Assembly (NCBI RefSeq): GCF_035222485.1
Contig: NC_085920.1
Coordinates: 2,232,001-2,296,000, forward strand
DNA from: Podospora pseudoanserina
Lineage: Eukaryota > Ascomycota > Sordariomycetes > Sordariales > Podosporaceae
DNA: 64,000 nt
Direction of reading: 5' to 3'
The notes under the pieces: model-generated
Seen by the model: the letters and a program-made list of their open reading frames with translations, nothing else
Told to the model about the DNA's origin: nothing
Databases searched by the model: none
Position numbers and translations under genes: made by a program
Shown: one piece after another, positions 34,389-44,009 of the stretch
Numbering within the stretch: the first letter of the stretch is position 1
Layout of the letters: each line of letters begins with the position of its first letter

Positions 34389-34874
34389 CTACGAAACCCT
34401 CGCCAGAACCAGACCCCCCACCCTCTTCTCCAACGCCTCCCTCAACTCCAACACCCCCTTATCCGTGCACAAAAACAACGTCTCCCCCAGGTTGAGCCCC
34501 TTGATATGCCCCGCCTGGAACCCCCTCGCAATCTTGGACAGCTCCTTGTAATCCGCAGTCACCGGCCTCTTTGGCTTGGACACGGCCTGGAGGTTGGACA
34601 TGACGGGCTTGTTGTTGAAGTACTTGAGCCCCAGCCACAGACGACGGGTGGAGACGTTGGCCGAGGTGACGGGTTCGGTTTCGAAGGTCAGAAGGGCTTC
34701 GGGAGGAGGGGGAGTGAGGCCGGCGCGGGTGACGGAGGAGATGAAGCCCGCGCGGTGGAGGGCGAGGGCGAAGCGGAGGTTGTACTTTGTGTTGGGGATC
34801 GAGGTGAGGCCTAGCTTGGCGCGGGATGCGTTTTGGAGGTGGGAGAGGGCGTTGCAGATGGAGTGGATGCCCAT
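34389..34874 (-). CDS. mrps8: mitochondrial small-subunit ribosomal protein bS8m/uS8m
   Basis: A single 161-residue exon. The N-terminus (MGIHSICNALSHLQNASRA) is the S8 family start, where helix 1 binds 16S-type rRNA. LALHRAGFISSV and LWLGLKYFNNKPVM are further family blocks. The C-terminal half (DYKELSKIARGFQAG, then GETLFLCTDKGVLELREAL) contains the S8 signature region before the final helix. The length fits fungal MRPS8. It shares an 872-bp divergent region with the proline-rich gene to its right. Confidence 0.9.
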   Translation of the reverse strand: MGIHSICNALSHLQNASRAKLGLTSIPNTKYNLRFALALHRAGFISSVTRAGLTPPPPEALLTFETEPVTSANVSTRRLWLGLKYFNNKPVMSNLQAVSKPKRPVTADYKELSKIARGFQAGHIKGLNLGETLFLCTDKGVLELREALEKRVGGLVLARVS

Positions 34875-35746
34875 TTTGGATGTTGATGAACCTCGGGGGG
34901 AGGGTTTGATTTGGAATTGGGTGGGTGCTGGGCCCCGGGTTGGGGAGGGGGGTGATTTGGTTGTTGGCTTTTGGGGGGGGGTTAGTTGGGAGTTGAGAGG
35001 ACGGTTTGAGCCGGGGGATTCGTACCAGAAAGAGAGGGTGAAAAGTGGTGGGCGTGGAGGACGTGGAGGGGTGTCGTCGCTGGAGCTGTCGCCGGTGAGG
35101 TGTCTGTTCGAGTCGATTAACTCAAATCGGCTCTTTCCGTTGTCGCGGTTCCAAATTTTTGGCCAGTCTCCGGGACGGGCACGGTGCGGGCGATGGGAGA
35201 GATCGCACTGTGTTGGGCAGGGGTTGCAATTGACAATTGGACAGAGCTCTGACCACTGGTACCTACCCCGCTATGAAGGCTTGGCAGTATCTGTTTAAGC
35301 GCCCAGGTGGGAGGGGCACCCACTCATTCACAGCATCACAACCACCCGAGTTGTCCTGACGGCATGTCCAGGGGTAGGATCATCACGCTGTAAAAAAGAG
35401 GTGATTTGTTGACGGGACGGGAGGGATGGGCTTTCAATTGCTCGCTAATGTGCGCGTGGGCCTGCCCAAGGGACGCCTAAGCTCTCTGGGTCATGGTTCC
35501 AGCTCGAGTGTCGCACAGGGGGGAGCTGATGGGTTTGTCTCATAGGAATACCACCGTGATCTTTTTTCTGGCTACTTTTTTCTTTCTTTTCTCTGTCTCC
35601 TGCCAGCTTGACTGAACTATCTCCTGTCTTTTCCCTCGTTCTGGGTGGAACTAGAGTTGTGTTGCGCCGCTGTTCTCTTTGTGTTTCTCACCCCTCATCA
35701 CCACCAACTTCCCCTCATCCTGTCGATCGCATAGCGCGTCGCAAAG
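34875..35746. other. divergent promoter region of MRPS8 and the proline-rich gene
   Basis: No coding frame is supported. Pyrimidine-rich sequence (TTTTTTCTTTCTTTTCTC near 35575) lies in the leader of the right-hand gene. Confidence 0.4.
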
Positions 35747-37209
35747 ATGGCCGCCCGGCCGGGAGAAGAACTTGTAGCCACGCTGTAAGTATGCTTGCTT
35801 TCTTTGTGCGTCTACGCATTATTGCGAGGTTATATGTCCTGACTTGGAGCATGTGAAGCTTTGGCGACGTTCATTACTTTTACGGGCCACCAACAAATAA
35901 CCCGCCTCATCATCGATTCGATAAGGGGTCCTATGTCTACCTCTTCGAGGACCCCAATCAAGGACGCGCCCGTTTAGAGATTGCGAACCAGCCAGGCACA
36001 GAGGATCAAGACGCATTTGATGGCTGTAAGATACCTTGGCTTTGTCGCACAAGCAATGAGGGCACTTGCTAACCAAGCTTGTTGCCAGACCTCGACAATG
36101 TCCACCTCCAATACACATACAAGCACACTTGCCTCGTAACCCTCACCGTCGGCCAAGTCAATAACCAAGAAGAATGGCACCTTCCAACCTATGACCCTCA
36201 CAACCAAGCCAAATATCACTACAAACTTCACTCCCTTGACCTCTACTTCTGGACTCACCAAGACGCCCTCGAGTTCGTCAACGGCATCCGCCGCGTCCTT
36301 CCCCATACCCAATGCGAAGTCCTCGATGAACCCGGACCTCCACCCCGTCAACCCACCGAAGCTAGCTCCCTTGTTCAAAAGCTCGAGAAAGTTGCCATCT
36401 CCGACTCCTCCCCAGCCCAGCAAGCCAACCCCGGCGTCCCGTCTTTCCCCGGCCCTCCGGTATCCGCAGTAGATGGCGACCTCCCTCCTCCCCCTCCTCC
36501 CCCAGCAGCCTTCTCACCTATCCCTTACAACCCCGCCGCGCCCGCCGCTCCAGAGCAGCTCCGCCACAGGGAAAAGACTCCCCCTCCTGAAGACGGCGTC
36601 GCCAACCCACTCCATCAAACCCTCGCCTATGACGCCGCCACTCCTTTCTCCCCTGGCCTTCCACCCGGACCAAGCCATCTCAGCCCGCTGAGCCCGGGCA
36701 TCCCACCTCCCAACCTCCAACACCCCCCCGGAGCGCCAACATTCCCCGGTCCCCCCGTGGCATCACCCGGCTTCGCCCCCCAAGGCTTCGGCTCCCTCGG
36801 TGGTGTAGGTGCGCCTCCTCATCCAGGCATCACCCGCTCAGTAACCATGCCGGCAGTTGGTACTCCCCTCTCCAGTCCAGGGCTGGTGAGTCCTTACGGA
36901 GGCGTTGGGACATTCCCGGGTCAGCCGCAGGTGTATAACCCCGCTGCTGTGGCGGCCGTGTCTCAAACACCTACACCACCTGCCGTGGGTGGGATCGGGG
37001 CTTCACCCGGCGTTGGGATCCAAGGGCCGCAGACGGCGCAGGCGGGGCTGCCGCAGCAGAATGAGTATGCTGTGCATCAGCAGTTTTATGTGCCGGAGGA
37101 GGAGTATAGACCGAAGAAGGAGGTGAGGGGGAAGCTGGAGGAGAATGCGGGGAGGTTGGAGAGGGGGGTGTCGGGGATGTTGAAGAAGTTTGAGAAGAAG
37201 TTTGGTTGA
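35747..37209 (+). CDS. proline-rich protein with N-terminal PH-like domain (inferred)
   Basis: Exons 35747-35784, 35859-36025 and 36089-37209 give 441 residues. The first 145 residues are folded and aromatic-rich (FGDVHYFYGPP, YVYLFEDPNQGRARLEIA, LYFWTHQDALEFVNGIRRVL). Alternating strands and a closing helix resemble a PH/EVH1-type fold, though this is only an impression. Residues of about 165-400 are Pro/Gly-rich with repeated FPGPP and SPG units. The last 40 residues form a charged amphipathic helix (VRGKLEENAGRLERGVSGML) that could bind membrane or a partner. There is no signal peptide. The family looks conserved in filamentous fungi but I cannot name it. Confidence 0.75.
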
Positions 37210-37587
37210 GGCTTGGTGATGTGTTGAGAGAGGAGTGTTTCTGGGCTAGGCGTGGGGTTAATTAGTTTGGATACAAGGTGTTTGGCAATTGGTTTGTTTC
37301 TTGCTGTTGTGTTAGGCGTATATAGCTTTTTGGTCAAGCACAGCGTTCGTTACACCTTCTCATGGCCCATTGACAGCCTTGTCAGCAGAAGGCACCTGCT
37401 GCCCATCGCCGGGCCAGTCCAGTTCCTTTACCTGCTTCCAGGTTGTCAGTGGTGTAACTAGGAAGTAAACCCAGCAGAGAAAATGCAGAACATCATCGGA
37501 ACCGGCCGGTATATTTGACATCATCATCGACAAGACTTATCTTTGCCCATGATGATATGACCTATCACCATCGGGCCGGCCATCGGC

Positions 37588-37612
37588 CACACACACACAC
37601 ACACACACACCA
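37588..37612. repeat. (CA)n microsatellite
   Basis: About twelve uninterrupted CA units in intergenic DNA. Confidence 0.9.
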
Positions 37613-38513
37613 CCGTATCGGTTAGGTCACCCGGAATCCGCAACCCCCGTTCCGACCCGTGAGGAGGACAAGGGCAGCGGCACCGTGCTTTTTTTGCGGG
37701 GGTGGCTTTTCGCACCACATGGCCCAAATCCCGTGCTTGTCTCACACCATTCTGCCGTTTTGAACGACATCATTCAACATCAATCGTCCGCCTCGCCCCC
37801 GTACCCCTCCTCTACTGTGCAGAAAGAAGGGAAGATTACTTTTCCAAGCGGTACAAGCAGCCCTGCTTGAGAATTAAACAAGTATTTGCTTGGTAATTGG
37901 TCTGTTTCCTCTTACGTTATGTGCCTGCGTTTTGGCGTTGGTGTTGAGTAATTCCAAAATCCTCCTCGGCACAACCCCAGGTTTCTTGGTGGAGCTGAGA
38001 TAGCGGTAATCTGGCCTGGAATCTCTCGGCAGGTATCCATCGTCTCGACGGTGATAAAAAAAAAGATGAAAAACAAGAAGACAGGTTGAGAGAGTTGACA
38101 TGGCACTGCGAGCTTGATAAATAATCACCTCTCTCGTGCTCCCTCGGTGTTATAAGACGAAAGATTGGTAAATCCCAGCAACAGGGCTAAGCTTTTACTT
38201 GACGTCTCCAAGAAAATATAGCAGGTACTGGAAGCTTTCTCACCTGCGGTGGAGAAGGGGGCATGATACCACACACCATCCAACTAACAAACTAGACTAA
38301 ACCAGTTGAGTCCACTTCCTAACCCCGACAAGACACAAAGAAAAGGCGGGGTGGGATTCGGCGCCGGTTTGCGAATTCCCATGTGGTTCATTGATCAATT
38401 TATTGGAACAAGCGAATTCTTCTTTTTTCCTTTTTGATGGCTTGTCCCAAAGAAAATTAAGTCCTGGTTATATCCGCTCGACACGGGATGTGTGGACGGT
38501 GATTCCCGAACCT

Positions 38514-38525
38514 TACCTAGGTACC
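38514..38525. repeat. TACCTAGGTACC palindromic motif
   Basis: The longest copy of a short intergenic palindrome that recurs in this window. Related copies are at 12087, 16387, 16412, 17744, 50884 and 56486. Confidence 0.6.
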
Positions 38526-38869
38526 TTCCTCCTATGAATACTGATCACGGCCCCGCTGCCACTTGCGTATCCCTTCTTTCAAATGCTCTAAAAGGTGAAT
38601 GAAAAGATACGAAGTTGTCCCTACCTAATGCCGTCGATGGCCTCATGATTTGATGTTACTCTAGACCTCGTCCCCCCTGACGATTTGAAAGTGGATGCTC
38701 AGACCAGAGACCTCAGCTTATACTTATCCGGAAGATATATCCCCACCGCCACCAACCGAAGTCCCTCTTTCTTTGGAACAAAACACCGTTATCCTTTCCA
38801 ACGGCAGCTGAAAGAGCCTGTTGGACTGGAAAGAAACAAAGTCAGAAAAGAGGTCTACGAACACAGACC

Positions 38870-40274
38870 ATGAAGGAGAAAGATTCCACATCCGCCTCCG
38901 ACTCGGACAGAACAGAAGGCGAAATCTCAATCCCAAACGACCAGAACATCGCCGGCTTCAAGTCCAGCCACAATACAGAAACAGATCCTGCCTCGAATGT
39001 TGACCCACCACCAGATGTGGTCCCAGATGGAGGTCTCACAGCTTGGCTCCAAGTCCTAGGCTCGACCGCTATCCTCGTCAACACCTGGGGTCTTATCAAC
39101 ACCTTTGGGGTCTTCCGTACGTCTTGTTCCATCCCATTCCCCTTTGCGAAATCTAACCCGTTGCACAGAGGCCTACTACGAAACAACCCTCCTATCCTCC
39201 CATCCACCCTCCTCAATCTCATGGATCGGCTCTACCCAAGCCGCCCTCCTCTTCCTGGTCGGCGTGTTCGCCGGTCCTCTCTATGACGCCGGCTACTTCC
39301 GCCACCTCCTCATCACCGGCATGTTCCTCATCGTCTTCGGCCAGTTCATGACCTCGTTATGTACCGAGTACTGGCAAGTCCTTCTCGCGCAAGGGTTTTG
39401 CATGGGGAGCGGCATGGGAATGACTTTCCTACCTTCAGCTGCGATCCTCAGCCAGTACTTTGCCCGCCATCGGGCGTTAGCCTTGGGCATCGCCTCGGCA
39501 GGGTCGCCAGTTGCCGGGACGGTTTTTCCGATCATCTTTTCAAAGTTGGAGAAGAGCCTGGGTTTCGGCTGGGCGACGAGGGTGATCGCCTTCATCCTGC
39601 TGGGAATGTCGGCCATACCAGTTGCGTTCATGAAGACCAGGGTGCCACCTCACAAGGGGAAGAAGTCGCTGGTCGACAAGAGCCTTTTCAAGGATGGTCC
39701 ATATTTGAGCTTCACCGCTGGCGGTTTCTTTGCCTTCCTGACGCTCTATGTTCCGTTCTTTTACATCACGCTGTATGGCACATCGCAGGCGTCGGTTACC
39801 GAGTCCTTTGCGCCGTATCTGGTTACGTTGCTGAATGCCGGGTCGATTTTTGGCAGAATTATCCCTAACGCTCTGGCGGATCGGTTTGGGTGCCTGAACC
39901 TCATGCTCGTTTGCATGTCGGGGAGTGCGATTCTCGTCTTCGGATGGCTGGGAGTCAAGAATCTCGCTGGATCAGTGGTTTTTGTACTGCTGTATGGTGC
40001 CTTCTCGGGCGGCGTGGTCAGCTTGACACCTAGTGTTGTCGTCGAGCTATCTCCTGATCTTTCGAGAGTTGGGACCAGAATGGGTTTTGGGTTCATTGTC
40101 TCTGGAACTGCGGTTCTGATTGGGACGCCCATTGCGGGTGCGGTCTTGGGTGGTGAGAGTGCCAATGCCAGATGGGTGCCGACGGTCCTGTATGCTGCCT
40201 GTGGGCTTTTGATCGCGACGTTTCTCTACTCGACAGCGAGGTTTTTGCAGTATAGAAAGAAAGGAGGGTGGTAA
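38870..40274 (+). CDS. MFS transporter, monocarboxylate-porter (MCH) family
   Basis: Exons 38870-39116 and 39169-40274 give 450 residues. A hydrophilic acidic N-terminus of about 55 residues is followed by PPDVVPDGGLTAWLQVLGS, the characteristic PDGG-W entry to helix 1 of MCH-type fungal porters. About twelve membrane helices follow, with a central loop (KTRVPPHKGKKSLVDKSLF) between helices 6 and 7. ISWIGSTQAALLFLVGVFAG and FGRIIPNALADRFG are typical blocks. Fungal relatives include Mch5 (riboflavin uptake) and uncharacterised Mch2/4-like proteins, so the substrate cannot be assigned. The intron splits a Gln codon before AYYET. Confidence 0.87.
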
Positions 40275-41713
40275 GGAGTGGTCATGGGGGCATCTCATCA
40301 ATTCATACCTGCTACTATATGCATTGGGAGAGACGACATGTGCGTGGTGTTTGGATTTGTTCATGACAACACGAAAGGCTAGAATAGTCAGTTTACATTA
40401 GGTATATGCAACTTACGGATGATGCATGATATAAAGGAAATAAATAGTACCTTGGCCCAAACTACCGCATCATCTCTGATATCAAGACATCCGCAACTGC
40501 CGGGAAGAAGTGTGCCCAGGGAAGTCTGAGTCGCGCTGACACAGTAGTAGATATGCTCGACTGAAACGTGTTTGATGCCAAGCACATGAAACCAAAGTAC
40601 TCCAGTCTGGAATGGGCAATCATAACCGAGAAGAGCAAAGAGCTACCAGAAAGACGTTTCGTGATAAGTTCGTGGTGTTCCATGGATGGAGAGCTCTTGC
40701 GTGCCAAGCATCGCAGACAGGGAGCTTAAGCACGGTTCAACTCCGCAACTTGCAGCGTGCACGGATCCCAGAGTGTCCTCGACCCCGTTTGGCTGCATGT
40801 GATCCCCTGCGAAAAAAAAAAAGTTCCATCATTGTTCCTTCAGAAACGTTACGTCGATGCAGATACGATGTTCTGGTGGCTGGTGGCTCAACTGACAACT
40901 GTCATCGGGGTTTAGTATTTACAAGGCTGCTCTGTCTCGGAAACCCAGCGATTGAAGCAACCCGATTTGTCAGAGGGCAATCTGCAGCCAAAACGCGAGG
41001 GCGAGGGCCGTGAATAATGTCTTACAGCACTTCCGTCAGCCCTTATTCAGCAATGCTAAGGTCAATCTAGAGTGGGGCAGTCCTGGTGTTGAGGGGCAGT
41101 TTTGAGAGGGGCAAGGCCTGGGCGACCAACACAGCTAGTTGAACATCAGCTACGGGCGTGTGGGATACCACTATTTTGCACTCCAGGGTGTCCTAGACGT
41201 TGAGTATCCTATATTTGGTAATGGATCAATAACTTGTGCAGAGACCGGATGCGGACAATGCTAAACATGGCATTCGCGATATCGGTTTTGGAAACATTTC
41301 GAACGTGTTGACAGGCCCGTCGGGAGGGGGAGCCGGACCAATTTCGGTGCTACACCGACGCCTCTTGGGCGTTGCGTTACTAGACATCGAACCCCTCTGT
41401 CGGTCGCCAGCAATCGTTGATCCAGGGTTGATTATCCGATCATGACGAATGCCGACAAATGCAGATGAGGTACCCGCAACACGGGGGTCTAACCTGAGAC
41501 CTTCTTTAACGCGGGATCTTCCCTGGGCAGTACCCCATCCCTTCCCGCTGTCATTTTGACAAGTATGTATATATAGACTTGACTTCCTCCCTCTTCTTTG
41601 CCTATCCAGCTTGGTTATCATTCCCAACATCCAGCTGATACACACGCCTTGACCTTTCCAAGCACCACTTGATACCCATCAACGTCATATATATACCCAC
41701 ATAACCAGCCAAC
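40275..41713. other. 1.4-kb intergenic region
   Basis: No coding frame is supported. The right end holds the TATA element and CT-rich leader of the quinone-reductase gene. An A-run of 11 lies near 40811. Confidence 0.4.
41568..41575 (+). promoter_or_regulatory. TATA box for the quinone reductase gene
   Basis: TATATATA lies 146 bases before the ATG, followed by CTTCCTCCCTCTTCTTTG, a pyrimidine tract typical of strongly expressed fungal genes. Confidence 0.5.
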
Positions 41714-42632
41714 ATGGCTCCCAAGATCGCAATTGTTTACTACTCGATGTACGGCCACATCAAGCAGTTGGCTGAGGCTGAGAAGGCCGGTATCGAGAAG
41801 GCTGGCGGCACTGCCGATCTCTACCAGTAAGTTGTCTGCACTTCAGATCATGAGACATGCTAACAGTGAAACACCTAGGGTCCCCGAGACTCTTTCTGAC
41901 GAGGTCCTCGCCAAGATGTACGCTCCTCCCAAGGCCACAGATGTCCCCGTCCTCGAAGACCCAAGCGTGCTCGAGCAATATGACGCCTTCCTCATCGGCA
42001 TCCCAACAAGATACGGCAACTTCCCCGCTCAATGGAAGGCTTTCTGGGACAAGACCGGCAAGCAATGGAGCTCCGGTGGTTTCTGGGGCAAGTACGCCGG
42101 TGTCTTCATCTCCACTGCCTCTCAGGGAGGTGGCCAGGAGTCCACTGCTCTCGCCGCCATGAGCACCTTCGCCCACCACGGCATCATCTACGTGCCCCTC
42201 GGATACGCCAAGGCCTTCGGCATCTTGACCAACCTGGATGCGGTCCGCGGTGGTAGTGCCTGGGGAGCGGGTACTTTCGCTGGTGGTGACGGCTCTCGCC
42301 AGCCTAGTGATGTGGAGAAAGAGCTGGCCACCATCCAGGGCGAGGAGTTTTACAAGACGGTCGCCAAGGCTTTCAGTGCGTGAAATCACCATCGTGAGTG
42401 TTTGTGTGGGAGAAGTGGGACGGCATGTGGCTAATAGGTGGTGAAAGGGGGTTCATCGGGGGGAGAGTCAGTTCCTGCACCGGCTGTCGTTGAGACTCCA
42501 GCTCCAGCAGCTGCCAGTGCCTCTGCAGCTGGGGAAAGGCAAACGAGCGCCGAGCCAGTGCCAGAGCACAAGGAGGATAAGGAGGAGGAAGGAGGACCAT
42601 GCGGATTGCCATCCAAATGCGTCATTCTATGA
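41714..42632 (+). CDS. WrbA-type NAD(P)H:quinone oxidoreductase with a CaaX tail
   Basis: Exons 41714-41826 and 41879-42375 encode the flavodoxin-like enzyme: [20 protein letters not shown] with the FMN phosphate loop at 10-16, [18 protein letters not shown], and [20 protein letters not shown]. It reduces quinones by two electrons with FMN. The frame stops at TGA (42381-42383) if read through. Splicing out 42376-42447 (GTGCGT...AAAG, 72 nt) instead adds a third exon, 42448-42632. That exon is Ala/Pro/Glu-rich and ends [12 protein letters not shown], a geranylgeranyl-type CaaX box. The spliced protein has 264 residues, the read-through form 205. The in-phase, stop-free third exon with a terminal CaaX supports splicing. 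Membrane anchoring is inference. A TATA box and CT-rich leader suggest good expression. Confidence 0.8.
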
Positions 42633-43142
42633 TTTCTGCAAATAGCGTTACAATATTGTTTTTTTCCCAGCGAATACACATATGGATATCAAACACACCA
42701 CACTTGTCGACCACCTCCAATCCCTTGGCCAACCTTGAACCTGCAACCCTGCATAAGGTATGTGAACAGGCAGGACGGAGCACAACATTTCATCCATTAG
42801 GCACCCATCCAGACCATTTCATCGAGATTTCTTTCTTGCATTCTCGGATGAACCTTTCACTCCAAATTCCAACCGCCTCAACTCAATTACAAAGCAATTG
42901 ACTCATTTGTGAGAGGGTTAGGGTTATGCATGTAACAAATACATCCTCCACCTGCATCAATTTATTTTAGCTTTTTTGTTTGCCTTCAAGCCGGCTCGCT
43001 TTCAACATTCACTTTGAACTCAAAATTTTCCCCCTTTCCAACTTTTTCCCAACCTTTTCCCAACCTTGAATCCCCCCAATCCCATCCCCGTTTTCATCAA
43101 CCACCCATCTCACTCATCCTCTCCAACATCAAAAATCTTACC
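42633..43142. other. intergenic, YAE1 promoter side
   Basis: No ATG-initiated frame with coding character. C/T-rich sequence from 43025 onward is the leader of the YAE1 gene. Confidence 0.4.
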
Positions 43143-43946
43143 ATGCTCCTCCGCCATCCCTCCCTCCACCCCGACGAAACAAGAGCATCAACCGCCAACA
43201 ACCAAGACATCTTCCCCAGCATGTCCTCTCACCCAGCCCCCAGCCCACACCAAGACCAAGACGACACCGAGCCCGAAAACGGCCAGTTCGACGACGTCTG
43301 GGGCGACGATGAAGACAATGACTTCATCCCCTCTTCCACCACCACCGTCTCATCCTCATCAGAAAGAGAACGTGACATCAACCGCCTCAAAACCCTCCAC
43401 TCCAAAACCGGCTACATCGACGGCATCACCCACGCCAAATCCACCTCCGTCCAAGCCGGCTTCGACGAGGGTTTCACCCTCGGAGCCAACATCGGCTCTC
43501 GGGCCGGGATCCTCCTAGGCATCATCGAAGGCTTCGTGGCTGCTTTTGGGCTGCAGTCTATTTCCACTTCTCCACCTCAGCCATGGGAAACCGCAGAGTG
43601 GGGGCGGTTAGAGGTCCTTCTCAACGAAGCCAGGCGAGAGCTTGACGTGAGAAGTGTTTTTGCCAAGGACTGGTTTTGTGAGGACGGGACGTGGAACTAC
43701 CCCGTTGGTGACGAGGAAAGCGGCGGGGAGGTGCTCTTCCCGGATGTGGCGGCTTCTCACCCTCTGATCAAAAAGTGGGATGCGATTGTCAGGCGGGAAG
43801 GGGAGAGATTTGGACTTGATTGGAATGTTTTGAGAGATGAGGAGGGTGTTGAGAGGGGACATGAGTACGATCAGGAAGAGGAGAACAGCAGACAAGGGAA
43901 CCAGCCTGCTGTAGCAAAGACTGGAAATCAGGCTCTTGCCTGGTAA
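43143..43946 (+). CDS. yae1: Yae1-type protein (Lto1-Yae1 complex, Rli1 maturation)
   Basis: A single 267-residue exon from the first ATG of the frame. FDDVWGDDEDNDF is a conserved acidic N-terminal motif. Residues 90-131 hold the deca-GX3 region (GYIDGITHAKS, GFDEGFTLGANIGSRAG, LGIIEG), the defining Yae1/Lto1 feature. In yeast, Yae1 with Lto1 links the cytosolic iron-sulfur machinery to the ABC protein Rli1, needed for ribosome recycling and export. The C-terminal half (WETAEWGRLEVLLNEARREL onward) is variable. An alternative start at Met27 (MSSHPAP) is possible. The gene stops 63 bp from the convergent amidase gene. Confidence 0.85.
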   Translation: MLLRHPSLHPDETRASTANNQDIFPSMSSHPAPSPHQDQDDTEPENGQFDDVWGDDEDNDFIPSSTTTVSSSSERERDINRLKTLHSKTGYIDGITHAKSTSVQAGFDEGFTLGANIGSRAGILLGIIEGFVAAFGLQSISTSPPQPWETAEWGRLEVLLNEARRELDVRSVFAKDWFCEDGTWNYPVGDEESGGEVLFPDVAASHPLIKKWDAIVRREGERFGLDWNVLRDEEGVERGHEYDQEEENSRQGNQPAVAKTGNQALAW

Positions 43947-44009
43947 AATTCTTTCAGGGCTGCTACAAAAAGCGTCTCTCAACTCAATACAGACACTGCA
44001 TCATTCAGC

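Larger units (their letters stand above)
37210..38869. other. 1.7-kb intergenic region
   Basis: Contains a CA microsatellite (37588-37612) and a TACCTAGGTACC palindrome (38514-38525). Short frames on both strands lack motifs. The right part is the promoter of the transporter gene. Confidence 0.4.
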
